Positions 1 through 6,698 of a DNA stretch of 64,000 bases are shown here, one piece after another (position 1 is the first letter of the stretch; each line of letters begins with the position of its first letter). Both the position numbers and the translations under genes were made by a program. The notes under the pieces are model-generated. The model had not been told where the DNA came from, ran no database searches, and saw only the letters and a program-made list of their open reading frames with translations. This DNA comes from an uncultured Clostridia bacterium. Lineage in GTDB: Bacteria; Bacillota; Clostridia; Christensenellales; Borkfalkiaceae. Location of the stretch: the NCBI GenBank assembly GCA_947631905.1, contig CANRND010000003.1:62001-126000 (forward strand), read 5' to 3'.

Positions 1-232
1 GATAACGGTAAAATGTAAGCCAAATGCGAATTTTTGAACTTTTGTCAACCCGCTCTCTCGCTCTAAACTTATTGCTTGAGGGAAGATATTCGCCTTCCCA
101 CGTATGGGTCTCTGTAATCTCTTCCTCTTCGGTCGCGTCGTCCAGCGTCCAACCGAAGCGTTGTGTGTTTTTTGCAATACGCTTCCATCCGAATTTTTTC
201 AACACGAGCACTTTTGTCTGTACTTTTCCCAT
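1..232 (-). CDS. Hypothetical protein, 3'-truncated by the window edge
   Basis: The first 77 residues are visible; the gene runs off the left edge. The ATG is preceded by an AAGGAG Shine-Dalgarno sequence and a perfect promoter, so this is a real gene rather than the plus-strand ORF that overlaps it. The visible part starts MGKVQTKVLVLKKFGWKRIA, is rich in Trp, Lys and Glu, and has no signal peptide or membrane segment so far. I do not recognise the family. It is transcribed divergently from the XRE regulator at 354-671, which is probably its repressor (inference from layout only). Confidence 0.7.
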   Translation of the reverse strand, partial: MGKVQTKVLVLKKFGWKRIAKNTQRFGWTLDDATEEEEITETHTWEGEYLPSSNKFRARERVDKSSKIRIWLTFYRY

Positions 233-259
233 GGCACTTCTCCTTTGTTATGATGTTTA

Positions 260-288
260 ATTATAGCATAATCTAACAATAATGTCAA
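260..288 (-). promoter_or_regulatory. Consensus sigma-A promoter of the truncated gene
   Basis: Read on the minus strand: TTGACA at 288-283, a 17-base spacer, TATAAT at 265-260. Both hexamers are perfect. It faces away from the XRE gene, and the region between the two start codons is the likely operator. Confidence 0.8.
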
Positions 289-302
289 CTCAATTTTGGA
301 AG

Positions 303-328
303 TTTGTAGTTAAATTTTGTAGTAAAAT
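303..328 (+). repeat. 13-bp tandem repeat, possible XRE operator
   Basis: TTTGTAGTTAAAT (303-315) is followed directly by TTTGTAGTAAAAT (316-328), one mismatch. It sits between the divergent promoter and the XRE start codon. The related string TAGTAAAAT also occurs just upstream of the second XRE gene (about 30423-30431). Operator function is inferred. Confidence 0.4.
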
Positions 329-353
329 TATTTCAAAGGAGAATTATATCAAT

Positions 354-671
354 ATGGACGTCATAGAAAAACTCAATCGAATGCGATTGGAGCGTGATAT
401 GAGCGTATATCGACTGGCTGAACTTTCGGGGATTAACCAATCGACACTAGCCAATACTTTTTCACGCGGGACCGTCCCTTCTTTGAAAAACCTTGAATTA
501 ATCTGCTCAACGCTCGGTGTCACGCTTTCCCAATTTTTTGCGGAAACAGAAGAGCTTTTATGGTTGACGCCTGAGGAAAAACGGCTTATGGAAAATTACC
601 GAAGATTGCCCGAACAATTGAGATGTTCCATCGCTAATATCGTAAATTCCGTATCCGATCTTCGCAACTAA
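354..671 (+). CDS. XRE-family helix-turn-helix transcriptional regulator
   Basis: A 105-residue DNA-binding protein. Residues about 5-62 form a Cro/C1-type HTH with the recognition part YRLAELSGINQSTLANTF. A tail of about 40 residues follows (LTPEEKRLMENYRRLPEQLR), typical of small XRE regulators in gut Clostridia. I chose ATG 354 because AAAGGAG lies 8-9 bases upstream; the longer in-frame ORF has no such site. It is divergent from the truncated gene at 1-232 and probably represses it, and perhaps itself, through the intergenic repeat. Ligand unknown. Confidence 0.9.
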   Translation: MDVIEKLNRMRLERDMSVYRLAELSGINQSTLANTFSRGTVPSLKNLELICSTLGVTLSQFFAETEELLWLTPEEKRLMENYRRLPEQLRCSIANIVNSVSDLRN

Positions 672-770
672 ACCCACAGTCCTGCCGAATATTCAAGCAG
701 AGTACTTTTCTTGCGGGACGCTTTACCCCCCGCTCTCTCCCACGGCGGGGTAAACGCAACACCTTTCCCA

Positions 771-916
771 ATTGTCATGTCGAGCGTAGTCGAGACATCT
801 CTACCGCATTATAATAATGTGAGATTTCTACTTCGTCGCTAACGCTCCTCGTGCCGCCCTTTGACAAATAGAGCGTGCGGGCGGGACGACTTCACTTTGT
901 TCCGCTCGAAATGACG
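771..916. repeat. Dispersed inverted-repeat element, family R1
   Basis: The 672-1158 gap holds no credible gene and is filled with repeats. This copy begins ATTGTCATGTCGAGCGTAGT and ends CCGCTCGAAATGAC, so its termini are imperfect inverted copies (GTCAT..CGAGC and GCTCG..ATGAC). AGATTTCT-type sequence lies inside. The same ends recur at 981-1073, 12430-12535 and 61469-61735. No protein is encoded; it looks like a MITE-like or REP-like intergenic element. Confidence 0.7.
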
Positions 917-980
917 TTATTAGAATGGCGGGGCGAAATGACAAAAAGAACGGCAACGGGGAGCGAAACGCCGTTCCCGA

Positions 981-1073
981 TTTGTCATCCCGAGCGTAGT
1001 CGAGGGATCTCTACCTTATTTTTAAAAATGTTGAGATTTCTCGACTTCACTTCGTTCCGCTCGAAATGACAAA
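981..1073. repeat. Dispersed inverted-repeat element, family R1 (second copy)
   Basis: Starts TTTGTCATCCCGAGCGTAGT and ends TCCGCTCGAAATGACAAA, with GAGGGATCTC and GAGATTTCTC as inner arms. It is the most compact copy in the window and forms a long imperfect hairpin. It lies just upstream of spmA; a C-rich stretch (about 1079-1105) follows it. Confidence 0.75.
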
Positions 1074-1158
1074 TAAAGGCCCCCCTCCCCTACCCCTCCC
1101 CCGCGCGTTCCGCGCGGCGGCGGGGCATTTTTTTACACTTTTCCACATACAATCAAGC

Positions 1159-1710
1159 GTGAACGGTATTTTCGCCATCGTCTTTCTTGTTTCCACCGCC
1201 GCCCTCCTCTTTCTCGACCCCGACGGCTTTCTTGCCGCGCTCCTCAAAGGCGGGGAAAAGGCGGCGACCCTCTCCCTCTCACTCCTTGCCGTGTACTGCG
1301 TTTGGCTGGGCTTTTTTAAGGTGATGGAAAAGAGCGGGCTTGCCGAAAAACTCGCCCGTCTCCTCTTTCCCGCGGCGAAAAAGCTCTTCCGCTCCGAAAA
1401 CAGAGAGGCGGTGTATTTTGCAAGCTGTAACCTCACCGCCAACTTTTTGGGCCTGCCCGGCGCGCCCACTCCCCTCGGCATAAAAGCCGCCGAAAAATTC
1501 TGCGCCGCCCGCGAACACTACGCCGCAGACATGCTCTTCGTTCTCAACGCCACAAGTTTACAACTTTTGCCCACCACCGTCATCGCCCTGCGCCTTGCCT
1601 ACGGCTCTGCAAACAGTGTGGATATCTTTCTCCCCACCCTGCTCGCCACTCTTTTTTCCACATTGCTCGGTGGAATACTCGTCTTTCTCACCCGCAAGAG
1701 GAAATCATGA
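1159..1710 (+). CDS. spmA: Spore maturation protein A (SpmA)
   Basis: A membrane protein of the nucleoside-recognition (Gate) family, 183 residues from the chosen start. SpmA and SpmB are needed for spore-core dehydration in Bacillus; the transported substrate is not established. The SpmA-type segment NLTANFLGLPGAPTPLGIKA is present, with several hydrophobic segments. I chose GTG 1159 because homologues begin directly at the first membrane segment. The 31 residues added by an upstream ATG are low-complexity and overlap repeat DNA. No clear Shine-Dalgarno is visible, so the start is less certain than the identity. spmB overlaps its end by four bases. Confidence 0.88.
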   Translation: MNGIFAIVFLVSTAALLFLDPDGFLAALLKGGEKAATLSLSLLAVYCVWLGFFKVMEKSGLAEKLARLLFPAAKKLFRSENREAVYFASCNLTANFLGLPGAPTPLGIKAAEKFCAAREHYAADMLFVLNATSLQLLPTTVIALRLAYGSANSVDIFLPTLLATLFSTLLGGILVFLTRKRKS

Positions 1711-2219
1711 AATATTTCGCCCTCATCGTCCCCTTGCTCTTTCTCGCGCTCTTTCTTTACGCCCTCGTGAAAAAGGTGAAGCTCTACGACTGCTTTACGG
1801 ACGGCGTGAAAGAGGCGGTTCCTCTCCTTTTATCCCTCTTCCCCTACCTCGCCGCCATGCTCATGCTCTCCGAACTCTTCGAGGCGAGCGGGCTTTCGGC
1901 AAAGCTCACCTCATTTCTTGCACCCGCGTTCCGCTTTCTCGGCATCCCGCCCGAGATCGGCAAGCTCGTTCTGCTCAAACCCTTTTCGGGAAGCGGCTCC
2001 ACCGCCCTCCTCTCGGAAATTTTTTCCTCCTACGGCGCGGACAGCTACATCGCCCGCTGTGCGTGCGTCGCTTACGGTTCGAGCGAGACGGTATTCTACA
2101 TCTCCGCCGTCTACTTCGCCCGCGCAAAACAAAAAAAATTAGGCAAACCCATTCTGATCGCCCTGTTTTCCAACTTCTGCGCCGTGATCTTCGGCTGCTT
2201 CCTCTGCCGCTTTATTTGA
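1707..2219 (+). CDS. spmB: Spore maturation protein B (SpmB)
   Basis: A 170-residue membrane protein, the partner of SpmA. Diagnostic segments are FPYLAAMLMLSELFEASG, LKPFSGSGSTALLSEIF and AYGSSETVFYISAVYF, all typical of SpmB. Length matches the family (about 175). Its ATG overlaps the spmA stop (ATGA), implying translational coupling. In Bacillus the pair acts in the developing spore; in this window it stands alone, without dacB. Confidence 0.93.
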   Translation: MKYFALIVPLLFLALFLYALVKKVKLYDCFTDGVKEAVPLLLSLFPYLAAMLMLSELFEASGLSAKLTSFLAPAFRFLGIPPEIGKLVLLKPFSGSGSTALLSEIFSSYGADSYIARCACVAYGSSETVFYISAVYFARAKQKKLGKPILIALFSNFCAVIFGCFLCRFI

Positions 2220-2334
2220 TATTTTGAACGCTTTGGAAGCAGACCACAAATTTTGTGATTTTTATGAAAATAATTTTCAAAATGTGAACATGATGTTAAT
2301 AAAAAACATTTTTCGAAAAATCTCGGAATTTTTA

Positions 2335-2363
2335 TTTACTTTTGTCGAAAGAGCGGATATAAT
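2335..2363 (+). promoter_or_regulatory. Sigma-A-like promoter with no gene behind it
   Basis: TTTACT, a 17-base spacer and a perfect TATAAT at 2358-2363. No plus-strand coding sequence follows; the next element is the strong hairpin at 2412-2447. See the candidate small RNA. Confidence 0.5.
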
Positions 2364-2369
2364 AGAAGC

Positions 2370-2455
2370 ACAAAACAAAAGTTGCTCATAATTTTCCCCC
2401 TTATCATTATAGGAAGCCCCCGAGAGCGCAAGCTGTCGGGGGCTTCCGTATATTG
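2370..2455 (+). ncRNA. Candidate small RNA between spmB and the O-antigen ligase gene
   Basis: A promoter (2335-2363) is followed about 80 bases later by a 12-bp GC-rich stem and a T-rich tail, a minimal small-RNA transcription unit. The body has no ORF with a ribosome-binding site. It could instead be a leader or a fortuitous arrangement. It matches no small RNA that I recognise. Confidence 0.35.
2412..2447 (+). terminator. Rho-independent terminator
   Basis: Perfect 12-bp stem GGAAGCCCCCGA / TCGGGGGCTTCC with a 12-base loop, followed on the plus strand by GTATATTGTATTTT. On the minus strand no T-run follows, so the plus direction is preferred. Confidence 0.7.
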
Positions 2456-2464
2456 TATTTTGCC

Positions 2465-4000
2465 TTAGGTTTGTTCTGGAATTGCTTCCGCCGCGGGGAG
2501 AGCCTCGCTGTCCGCCGCTTCATCCTCTTTGCCGCATTCGGCATAGACGAGGAGCATGCCGTAAATGAGCCCGGGGCCGAGGTTAAAGAAATGGCAATCG
2601 GTGACGCTGGTAAGAATGAGCGCGGCAACGCTCAGAAACAGAAACGTTTTCGTTAAGGAGGGTTTGCGGAAAAACATCACGAGCGTTTCCGCGCGATGGA
2701 GAAGATAGCACGCCAGCGCGAAGATGCCGCCCGAGGCGAGAAGCTGGATATACGTGTCGTGGTAGCGGGGGGGAAGAAAGGCGGACTCGGGGAGTTCTCC
2801 CCAGCGATCTACCACGCTGAAATCGACCCCATACCAACCCGCGCCGAAAAACGGATAGCGCTTGAAATAATCGATCCCGCTCTCGTAGATCTCAAACCGC
2901 CCGTTGTTGCCGAAGCCCGCGCTGAAAACGCTATTGAAAATGCCCAGAACTTTTTCGCGGAGCGCGGGGATACACAGGGCCGAAACGACCGCCACAATGG
3001 CGGCAAGCGCAAACGCGCCCACCGTAACGGCATTTTTGATGCGCGGACTCCCTTTCCCGAACACCGCCATGAGGACGATTGCCGTCAGAAAGACGACGCC
3101 GCCGAAGAGCATGGAGCCTCTGCTCTGCGAAAGAACGAGGCCCGCAAAGATAAAGAACGCGGCGATGACATACAGCCAGCCGTGTTTCTTTTTGGTTGCC
3201 AAAAGGAAGGGAGCGGGCGCGCACATCGCCAGAACGCAACCGACGTTGTTATACATCCCCCACCCCGTTATAAGGAGTCCGCGGTCCACGTATTTGCCGC
3301 TGAGCATCTCTTCGATAATCGTGGTTTTGCTCCCCGCGGAAATGGGTTGGAGATACATACCGAAAACTTCGAACACAACGCCGCAACCGACCAGCGTAAG
3401 CAAGAGGGCAAATTCTTCCTTTTTGGTATTCGCCCAATCAATGCCGTAATAAAAGAGAAAATACAGGCCGCACAGCGCGGCGATCTCAGTGAACCCGAAC
3501 AGCACCGTGCGGAAGCCGTAATAGTTGCTGAACAGCCCCGCAAGAAGATACGCGATCCCGAGCGCCGCAAACCCGAACGCGAGCATGGGGAGCTTTTTTT
3601 TCTCCCCGCGCATGAATATGACGGCGAGCCGCCCGATGATGAGTACCGCCGCCACCGCAAGGATAAAGCTGAGTTGGAGAACAAACGCGGGATCGTAAAA
3701 GACCGAGGGTTCCCAACCGTGTCCGTTGATCGTGGAATGCACCGCGGGGTTGTTCCTCGGAGAGAGGGTGAGATAACTGCAAATGACGATCGGCACTACG
3801 GGCTTTAAATCGTCGTCGAACAAGATCGCCGTAAAGCCCAAAAGAAGGTAGAGGTAAAAAACGGGAAGTTCCAACGAGAAAAGGTTGCCGAGAACCATGA
3901 GGACCACCACCGAAAGGGGGAAAAAAGCGGAATGCAAAAAAGCGCGCAGGGCCTGCACCGCACGGTATTCTCCCAATTTTGTGATACACTCTACCAGCAT
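2465..4000 (-). CDS. O-antigen ligase / Wzy-type polymerase-like membrane protein
   Basis: A 511-residue polytopic membrane protein with about ten hydrophobic segments. Family marks are LVLSQSRGSML (about residue 285), GNNGRFEIYESGIDYF, and the large loop ending in PRYHDTYIQLLASGG, as in the RfaL/WaaL/Wzy superfamily. These enzymes polymerise or ligate surface glycans at the outer face of the cytoplasmic membrane. No other glycan genes lie nearby, so its substrate cannot be predicted. Its promoter ends only six bases before the ATG and there is no Shine-Dalgarno, so the mRNA may be leaderless. Confidence 0.8.
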   Translation of the reverse strand: MLVECITKLGEYRAVQALRAFLHSAFFPLSVVVLMVLGNLFSLELPVFYLYLLLGFTAILFDDDLKPVVPIVICSYLTLSPRNNPAVHSTINGHGWEPSVFYDPAFVLQLSFILAVAAVLIIGRLAVIFMRGEKKKLPMLAFGFAALGIAYLLAGLFSNYYGFRTVLFGFTEIAALCGLYFLFYYGIDWANTKKEEFALLLTLVGCGVVFEVFGMYLQPISAGSKTTIIEEMLSGKYVDRGLLITGWGMYNNVGCVLAMCAPAPFLLATKKKHGWLYVIAAFFIFAGLVLSQSRGSMLFGGVVFLTAIVLMAVFGKGSPRIKNAVTVGAFALAAIVAVVSALCIPALREKVLGIFNSVFSAGFGNNGRFEIYESGIDYFKRYPFFGAGWYGVDFSVVDRWGELPESAFLPPRYHDTYIQLLASGGIFALACYLLHRAETLVMFFRKPSLTKTFLFLSVAALILTSVTDCHFFNLGPGLIYGMLLVYAECGKEDEAADSEALPAAEAIPEQT

Positions 4001-4006
4001 AGCTTC

Positions 4007-4035
4007 ATTATATCCGATTCTCTTCCCGAAAGCAA
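4007..4035 (-). promoter_or_regulatory. Promoter of the O-antigen ligase-like gene, leaderless type
   Basis: Minus strand: TTGCTT (4035-4030), 17-base spacer, perfect TATAAT (4012-4007), then GAAGCT and the ATG at 4000. Transcription would be expected to begin at or next to the start codon. Confidence 0.7.
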
Positions 4036-4059
4036 GCGCTTTCGCTCACTTTCGCCCGA

Positions 4060-4860
4060 TTATAAATCGAGCGTTTCTTTGTAGAGCGCGCTCTTCGGTA
4101 CGCCGCGGTCGCGCGCGGCGCGTTTTAACGCCTCTTTCTTATCCAGCCCTTCGTCCATATACCGTTTGACGTGTTCGCGGACCGAAAGTTCGCACAGGGG
4201 ATTTTTTTCCTGCGCGCCCTCTACGAGCAACACGTACTCCCCCCGCTTTTCGCCCGAAAGACCCTCTGACAGCAAAAAGGAGAGGCTCTCCTCATGAATT
4301 TTGGAAATTTCCCGCACGGCGCACGCCTTTCTCTCGCCGAAAACTTGATACATATCGGCAATATCCCGCCCGACGTCCTGCGGGGCAGAGTGAAAGACGA
4401 GCGTTTCGCGGTAAGACTTGTACCTCTCCAAAAGCTCTTTGCGCTCCCCCGCTTTGCCGGGCAGAAAGCCGACGAACGTAAAGCGGTCGGCGGGCATGGC
4501 GGACAGCACGAGGGCGCAAACGAACGCGCAAGCGCCCGGCAAGACCGTGTACGGTTCCCCCGCCTCCCGCAGGACGCGGCAGACGAGATTGCCCGGATCG
4601 GAGACGACGGGCATGCCCGCGTCCGACACGACGGCGACCTCTTTGCCCTCCCGCGAAGCGGAAAGGATCTTTTCCGCCGCCTCCCGCTCATTGAATTTAT
4701 GGCAGGAGAGGAGAGGTTTTTTGATCCCGTAAGCGGAGAGCAGTTTGAGGGTGTGGCGGGTGTCCTCGCAAAAGATAACGTCCGCCGCTTTGAGCGTTTC
4801 GAGCGCGCGGAGGGTGATATCTTGAAGATTTCCGATGGGCGTTGCGACAAAACAGATCAT
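4060..4860 (-). CDS. rsmI: 16S rRNA (cytidine1402-2'-O)-methyltransferase RsmI
   Basis: A 266-residue SAM-dependent methyltransferase of the tetrapyrrole-methylase fold that methylates C1402 in the ribosomal decoding centre. Clear family segments are ICFVATPIGNLQDITLRAL at the N terminus, DVIFCEDTRHTLKLL and VAVVSDAGMPVVSDPG. The short C-terminal helix bundle (KKEALKRAARDRGVPKSALY) matches the RsmI tail. ATG 4860 is where homologues begin; the in-frame upstream extension is not family sequence. It follows trmN6 after 11 bases, the yabB-yabC order of Bacillus. Confidence 0.95.
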   Translation of the reverse strand: MICFVATPIGNLQDITLRALETLKAADVIFCEDTRHTLKLLSAYGIKKPLLSCHKFNEREAAEKILSASREGKEVAVVSDAGMPVVSDPGNLVCRVLREAGEPYTVLPGACAFVCALVLSAMPADRFTFVGFLPGKAGERKELLERYKSYRETLVFHSAPQDVGRDIADMYQVFGERKACAVREISKIHEESLSFLLSEGLSGEKRGEYVLLVEGAQEKNPLCELSVREHVKRYMDEGLDKKEALKRAARDRGVPKSALYKETLDL

Positions 4861-4871
4861 GGCGTTCCCCT

Positions 4872-5534
4872 TTAAGCGTTGACTTTTACGGGCAGGACCT
4901 CGATCCCCGCTTTCCCGCCCTTGACCGCCTCCACCAGAACCGCATACGGTTTGGCGGACGGCTTGCCCGCGACAAGCTGCATGCGCTTTGGTTCGAGGCC
5001 CTCGGCATGCAACGCGCACAGCAGTTCGGAGAGCCTGTCCGCGCGGTGGACGAGCGCAAACCTGCCCCCGAATTTCAGACATCTTTTTGCCGCGCCGATG
5101 AGTTCTTGAAGCGTCAGAGAAAGTTCCTTGCGGCAGAGCGCTTTCCGCCCGTCCGCTTTTTCGAACCCGCCCCGTTCGTAGGGCGGGTTGCAGAGAATGA
5201 GCGAAAACCGCTCGGTGTAAGAAGCGGGGATCTCCTGCAAGCGGCAATTCTCCACCGTAAAGGTCTCCGCAAGGCCGTTGAGCGCCACCGTGCGGCGGCT
5301 CATTTCCGCGAGCTGCGGCTGCATTTCAAACAGCGTAACCTGTTCCACGCCCTCGTTCTCCGCAAAAAAATGCAGACCGACGATGCCGCTTCCCGCGCAG
5401 AAATCGGCGACCCGTTCCCCCTTTTTCGCCTTGGGAAAGCGCGCCAAAAGCACGCTGTCCGACGTAAAGCGGTAGAGCGAAGTATCCTGTATGATCTTAT
5501 AATTGCCGATGAGCAGGCTTTCGATCACTTCCAT
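4872..5534 (-). CDS. trmN6: tRNA1(Val) (adenine37-N6)-methyltransferase-like protein (TrmN6/YabB)
   Basis: A 220-residue class I SAM methyltransferase. Motif I is VADFCAGSGIVGLHFF; the catalytic N-6 adenine motif NPPY appears as LILCNPPYERGG. The N terminus IQDTSLYRFTSDSVLLARF is typical of the TrmN6/YabB family. The predicted target is A37 of a tRNA; the exact tRNA is not proven for Gram-positive members. The gene lies between the ferredoxin and rsmI, in the same order as Bacillus yabB-yabC. Confidence 0.88.
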   Translation of the reverse strand: MEVIESLLIGNYKIIQDTSLYRFTSDSVLLARFPKAKKGERVADFCAGSGIVGLHFFAENEGVEQVTLFEMQPQLAEMSRRTVALNGLAETFTVENCRLQEIPASYTERFSLILCNPPYERGGFEKADGRKALCRKELSLTLQELIGAAKRCLKFGGRFALVHRADRLSELLCALHAEGLEPKRMQLVAGKPSAKPYAVLVEAVKGGKAGIEVLPVKVNA

Positions 5535-5559
5535 ATTGCAAAAATGAGAAAAATAGCGG

Positions 5560-5584
5560 AAAGGGCGCGGATACCGCGCCCTTT
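5560..5584 (-). terminator. Hairpin between the ferredoxin and trmN6
   Basis: An 11-bp stem (AAAGGGCGCGG / CCGCGCCCTTT) with a three-base loop. The plus strand has the better T-run and the minus strand ends TTTCCGCTATTTTT. It probably limits read-through from the highly expressed ferredoxin gene into trmN6. Confidence 0.6.
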
Positions 5585-5598
5585 TTCCTTTCCCGATG

Positions 5599-5769
5599 TT
5601 ATTCGGCTTCGATTGCTCCGGTGGGGCAGCCGTCCTCGCACGCGCCGCAGTCGATGCACGCGTCGGGATCGACAACATACGTCGTATCGCCGGGGGCGAT
5701 CGCTCCTACGGGGCAAGTATCCGCGCACGCGCCGCAAGAGACGCAAGCGTCGCTGATCTTGTGAGCCAT
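5599..5769 (-). CDS. Small 2[4Fe-4S] ferredoxin
   Basis: A 56-residue bacterial-type ferredoxin. The two cluster motifs are CVSCGACADTCP (Cys 9, 12, 15, 19) and CIDCGACEDGCP (Cys 38, 41, 44, 48), each binding one [4Fe-4S] cluster. It is a low-potential electron carrier in the cytoplasm, as expected for an anaerobe. The ATG has a strong GGAGGT site 8 bases upstream and its own promoter, and a hairpin follows the stop, so it is probably a separate, well-expressed transcript. Confidence 0.97.
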   Translation of the reverse strand: MAHKISDACVSCGACADTCPVGAIAPGDTTYVVDPDACIDCGACEDGCPTGAIEAE

Positions 5770-5798
5770 GATGACACCTCCATATAAATCTTATCCGT

Positions 5799-5827
5799 AT
5801 TATAGCATAAGATTTTCTTTTCGTAAA
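5799..5827 (-). promoter_or_regulatory. Promoter of the ferredoxin gene
   Basis: Minus strand: TTTACG, 17-base spacer, perfect TATAAT (5804-5799), about 30 bases before the ATG. Confidence 0.65.
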
Positions 5828-5846
5828 GTTTTTTCGGAGAAAATTT

Positions 5847-6698
5847 TTATTCTTCGGGAATTTTGTCGCCGTCGTCGTCCTTTTCGGGCTTTTCGGGCGC
5901 GCGCTTGAACGAAAGTTCCTCCACGGGGAAATCGCGGTAGAAAAGGCTTCCGTCCTTTTCGATCTTCACCCGCACCTGCATGTTGAGCATGTTCGTGGTG
6001 ATGACCGTTCCCGGGCCTTCGGGCGTACCCACCGTGCCGCCGATCTTGGGCATCTTTTTGAACGCCCCCGCATAGTATTCGTTCTCATACGAAAGACAGC
6101 ACATGAGCCTGCCGCACAGGCCGCTGATCTTGGTGGGATTGAGCGACAGCCCCTGGTTTTTTGCCATTTTGATGCTCACTTTGCGGAAATCGGGCATACA
6201 GCTCGCACAACAGCACTCCCTGCCGCAGGGGGCGACGCCGCCGAGGATGCGCGTTTCGTCGCGGATGCCGACTTGCCGAAGCTCGATGCGGATATGGAAG
6301 ACCGCCGCGAGGTCCTTGACAAGTTCGCGGAAATCCACCCGTCCCTCCGCCGAAAAGTAGAAGATGACCTTGCTGCCGTCGAACGTAAATTCGCACGCGA
6401 TGATCTTCATTTCAAGCCCGCGGGCGGCGACTTTCTCCTTGCAGATCTTAATTGCCTCCGCGCGGCGGGATTCGTTGTATTTGACCGTTTCGAGGTCTTT
6501 CTCCGTCGCAATGCGGAGAACTGGCTTTAAGGGAGTAGAGGTCTCCGCCTCCCACTCGGGTTCGACCACCGTGCCGTACTCCGTGCCGCGCGAGGTCTCT
6601 ACGATGACCCCCTGCCCGCGGGAGAGCGTAAGCCCGCCCGACGTGAAATAATAGGGTTTGCAATTCCCTTTGAATTTGATGACGACTACCTTTGCCAC
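5847..6698 (-). CDS. ricT: PSP1-domain regulator of RNase Y, RicT/YaaT
   Basis: A 283-residue protein. In Bacillus, RicT (YaaT) with RicA and RicF forms an Fe-S complex that directs RNase Y-dependent mRNA maturation and affects sporulation and competence. The PSP1 core is unmistakable: GGVAPCGRECCCASCMPDF, then NPTKISGLCGRLMCCLSYE, giving the Cys-rich set that binds Fe-S clusters. I chose GTG 6698 because GAGGAG lies 8 bases upstream and homologues start at this VVVIKF segment. It overlaps the end of holB by 13 bases and ends the greA operon. Confidence 0.95.
   Translation of the reverse strand: MAKVVVIKFKGNCKPYYFTSGGLTLSRGQGVIVETSRGTEYGTVVEPEWEAETSTPLKPVLRIATEKDLETVKYNESRRAEAIKICKEKVAARGLEMKIIACEFTFDGSKVIFYFSAEGRVDFRELVKDLAAVFHIRIELRQVGIRDETRILGGVAPCGRECCCASCMPDFRKVSIKMAKNQGLSLNPTKISGLCGRLMCCLSYENEYYAGAFKKMPKIGGTVGTPEGPGTVITTNMLNMQVRVKIEKDGSLFYRDFPVEELSFKRAPEKPEKDDDGDKIPEE

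Noticed and set aside
24-260. Plus-strand 78-residue ORF at the left edge
   Set aside because: The opposite strand has a start codon with AAGGAG and a perfect promoter and reads a protein-like sequence; the plus-strand ORF ends inside that promoter.
1047-1481. 144-residue ORF opposite spmA
   Set aside because: Shadow of spmA on the other strand with Arg/Ser-rich noise and no ribosome site.
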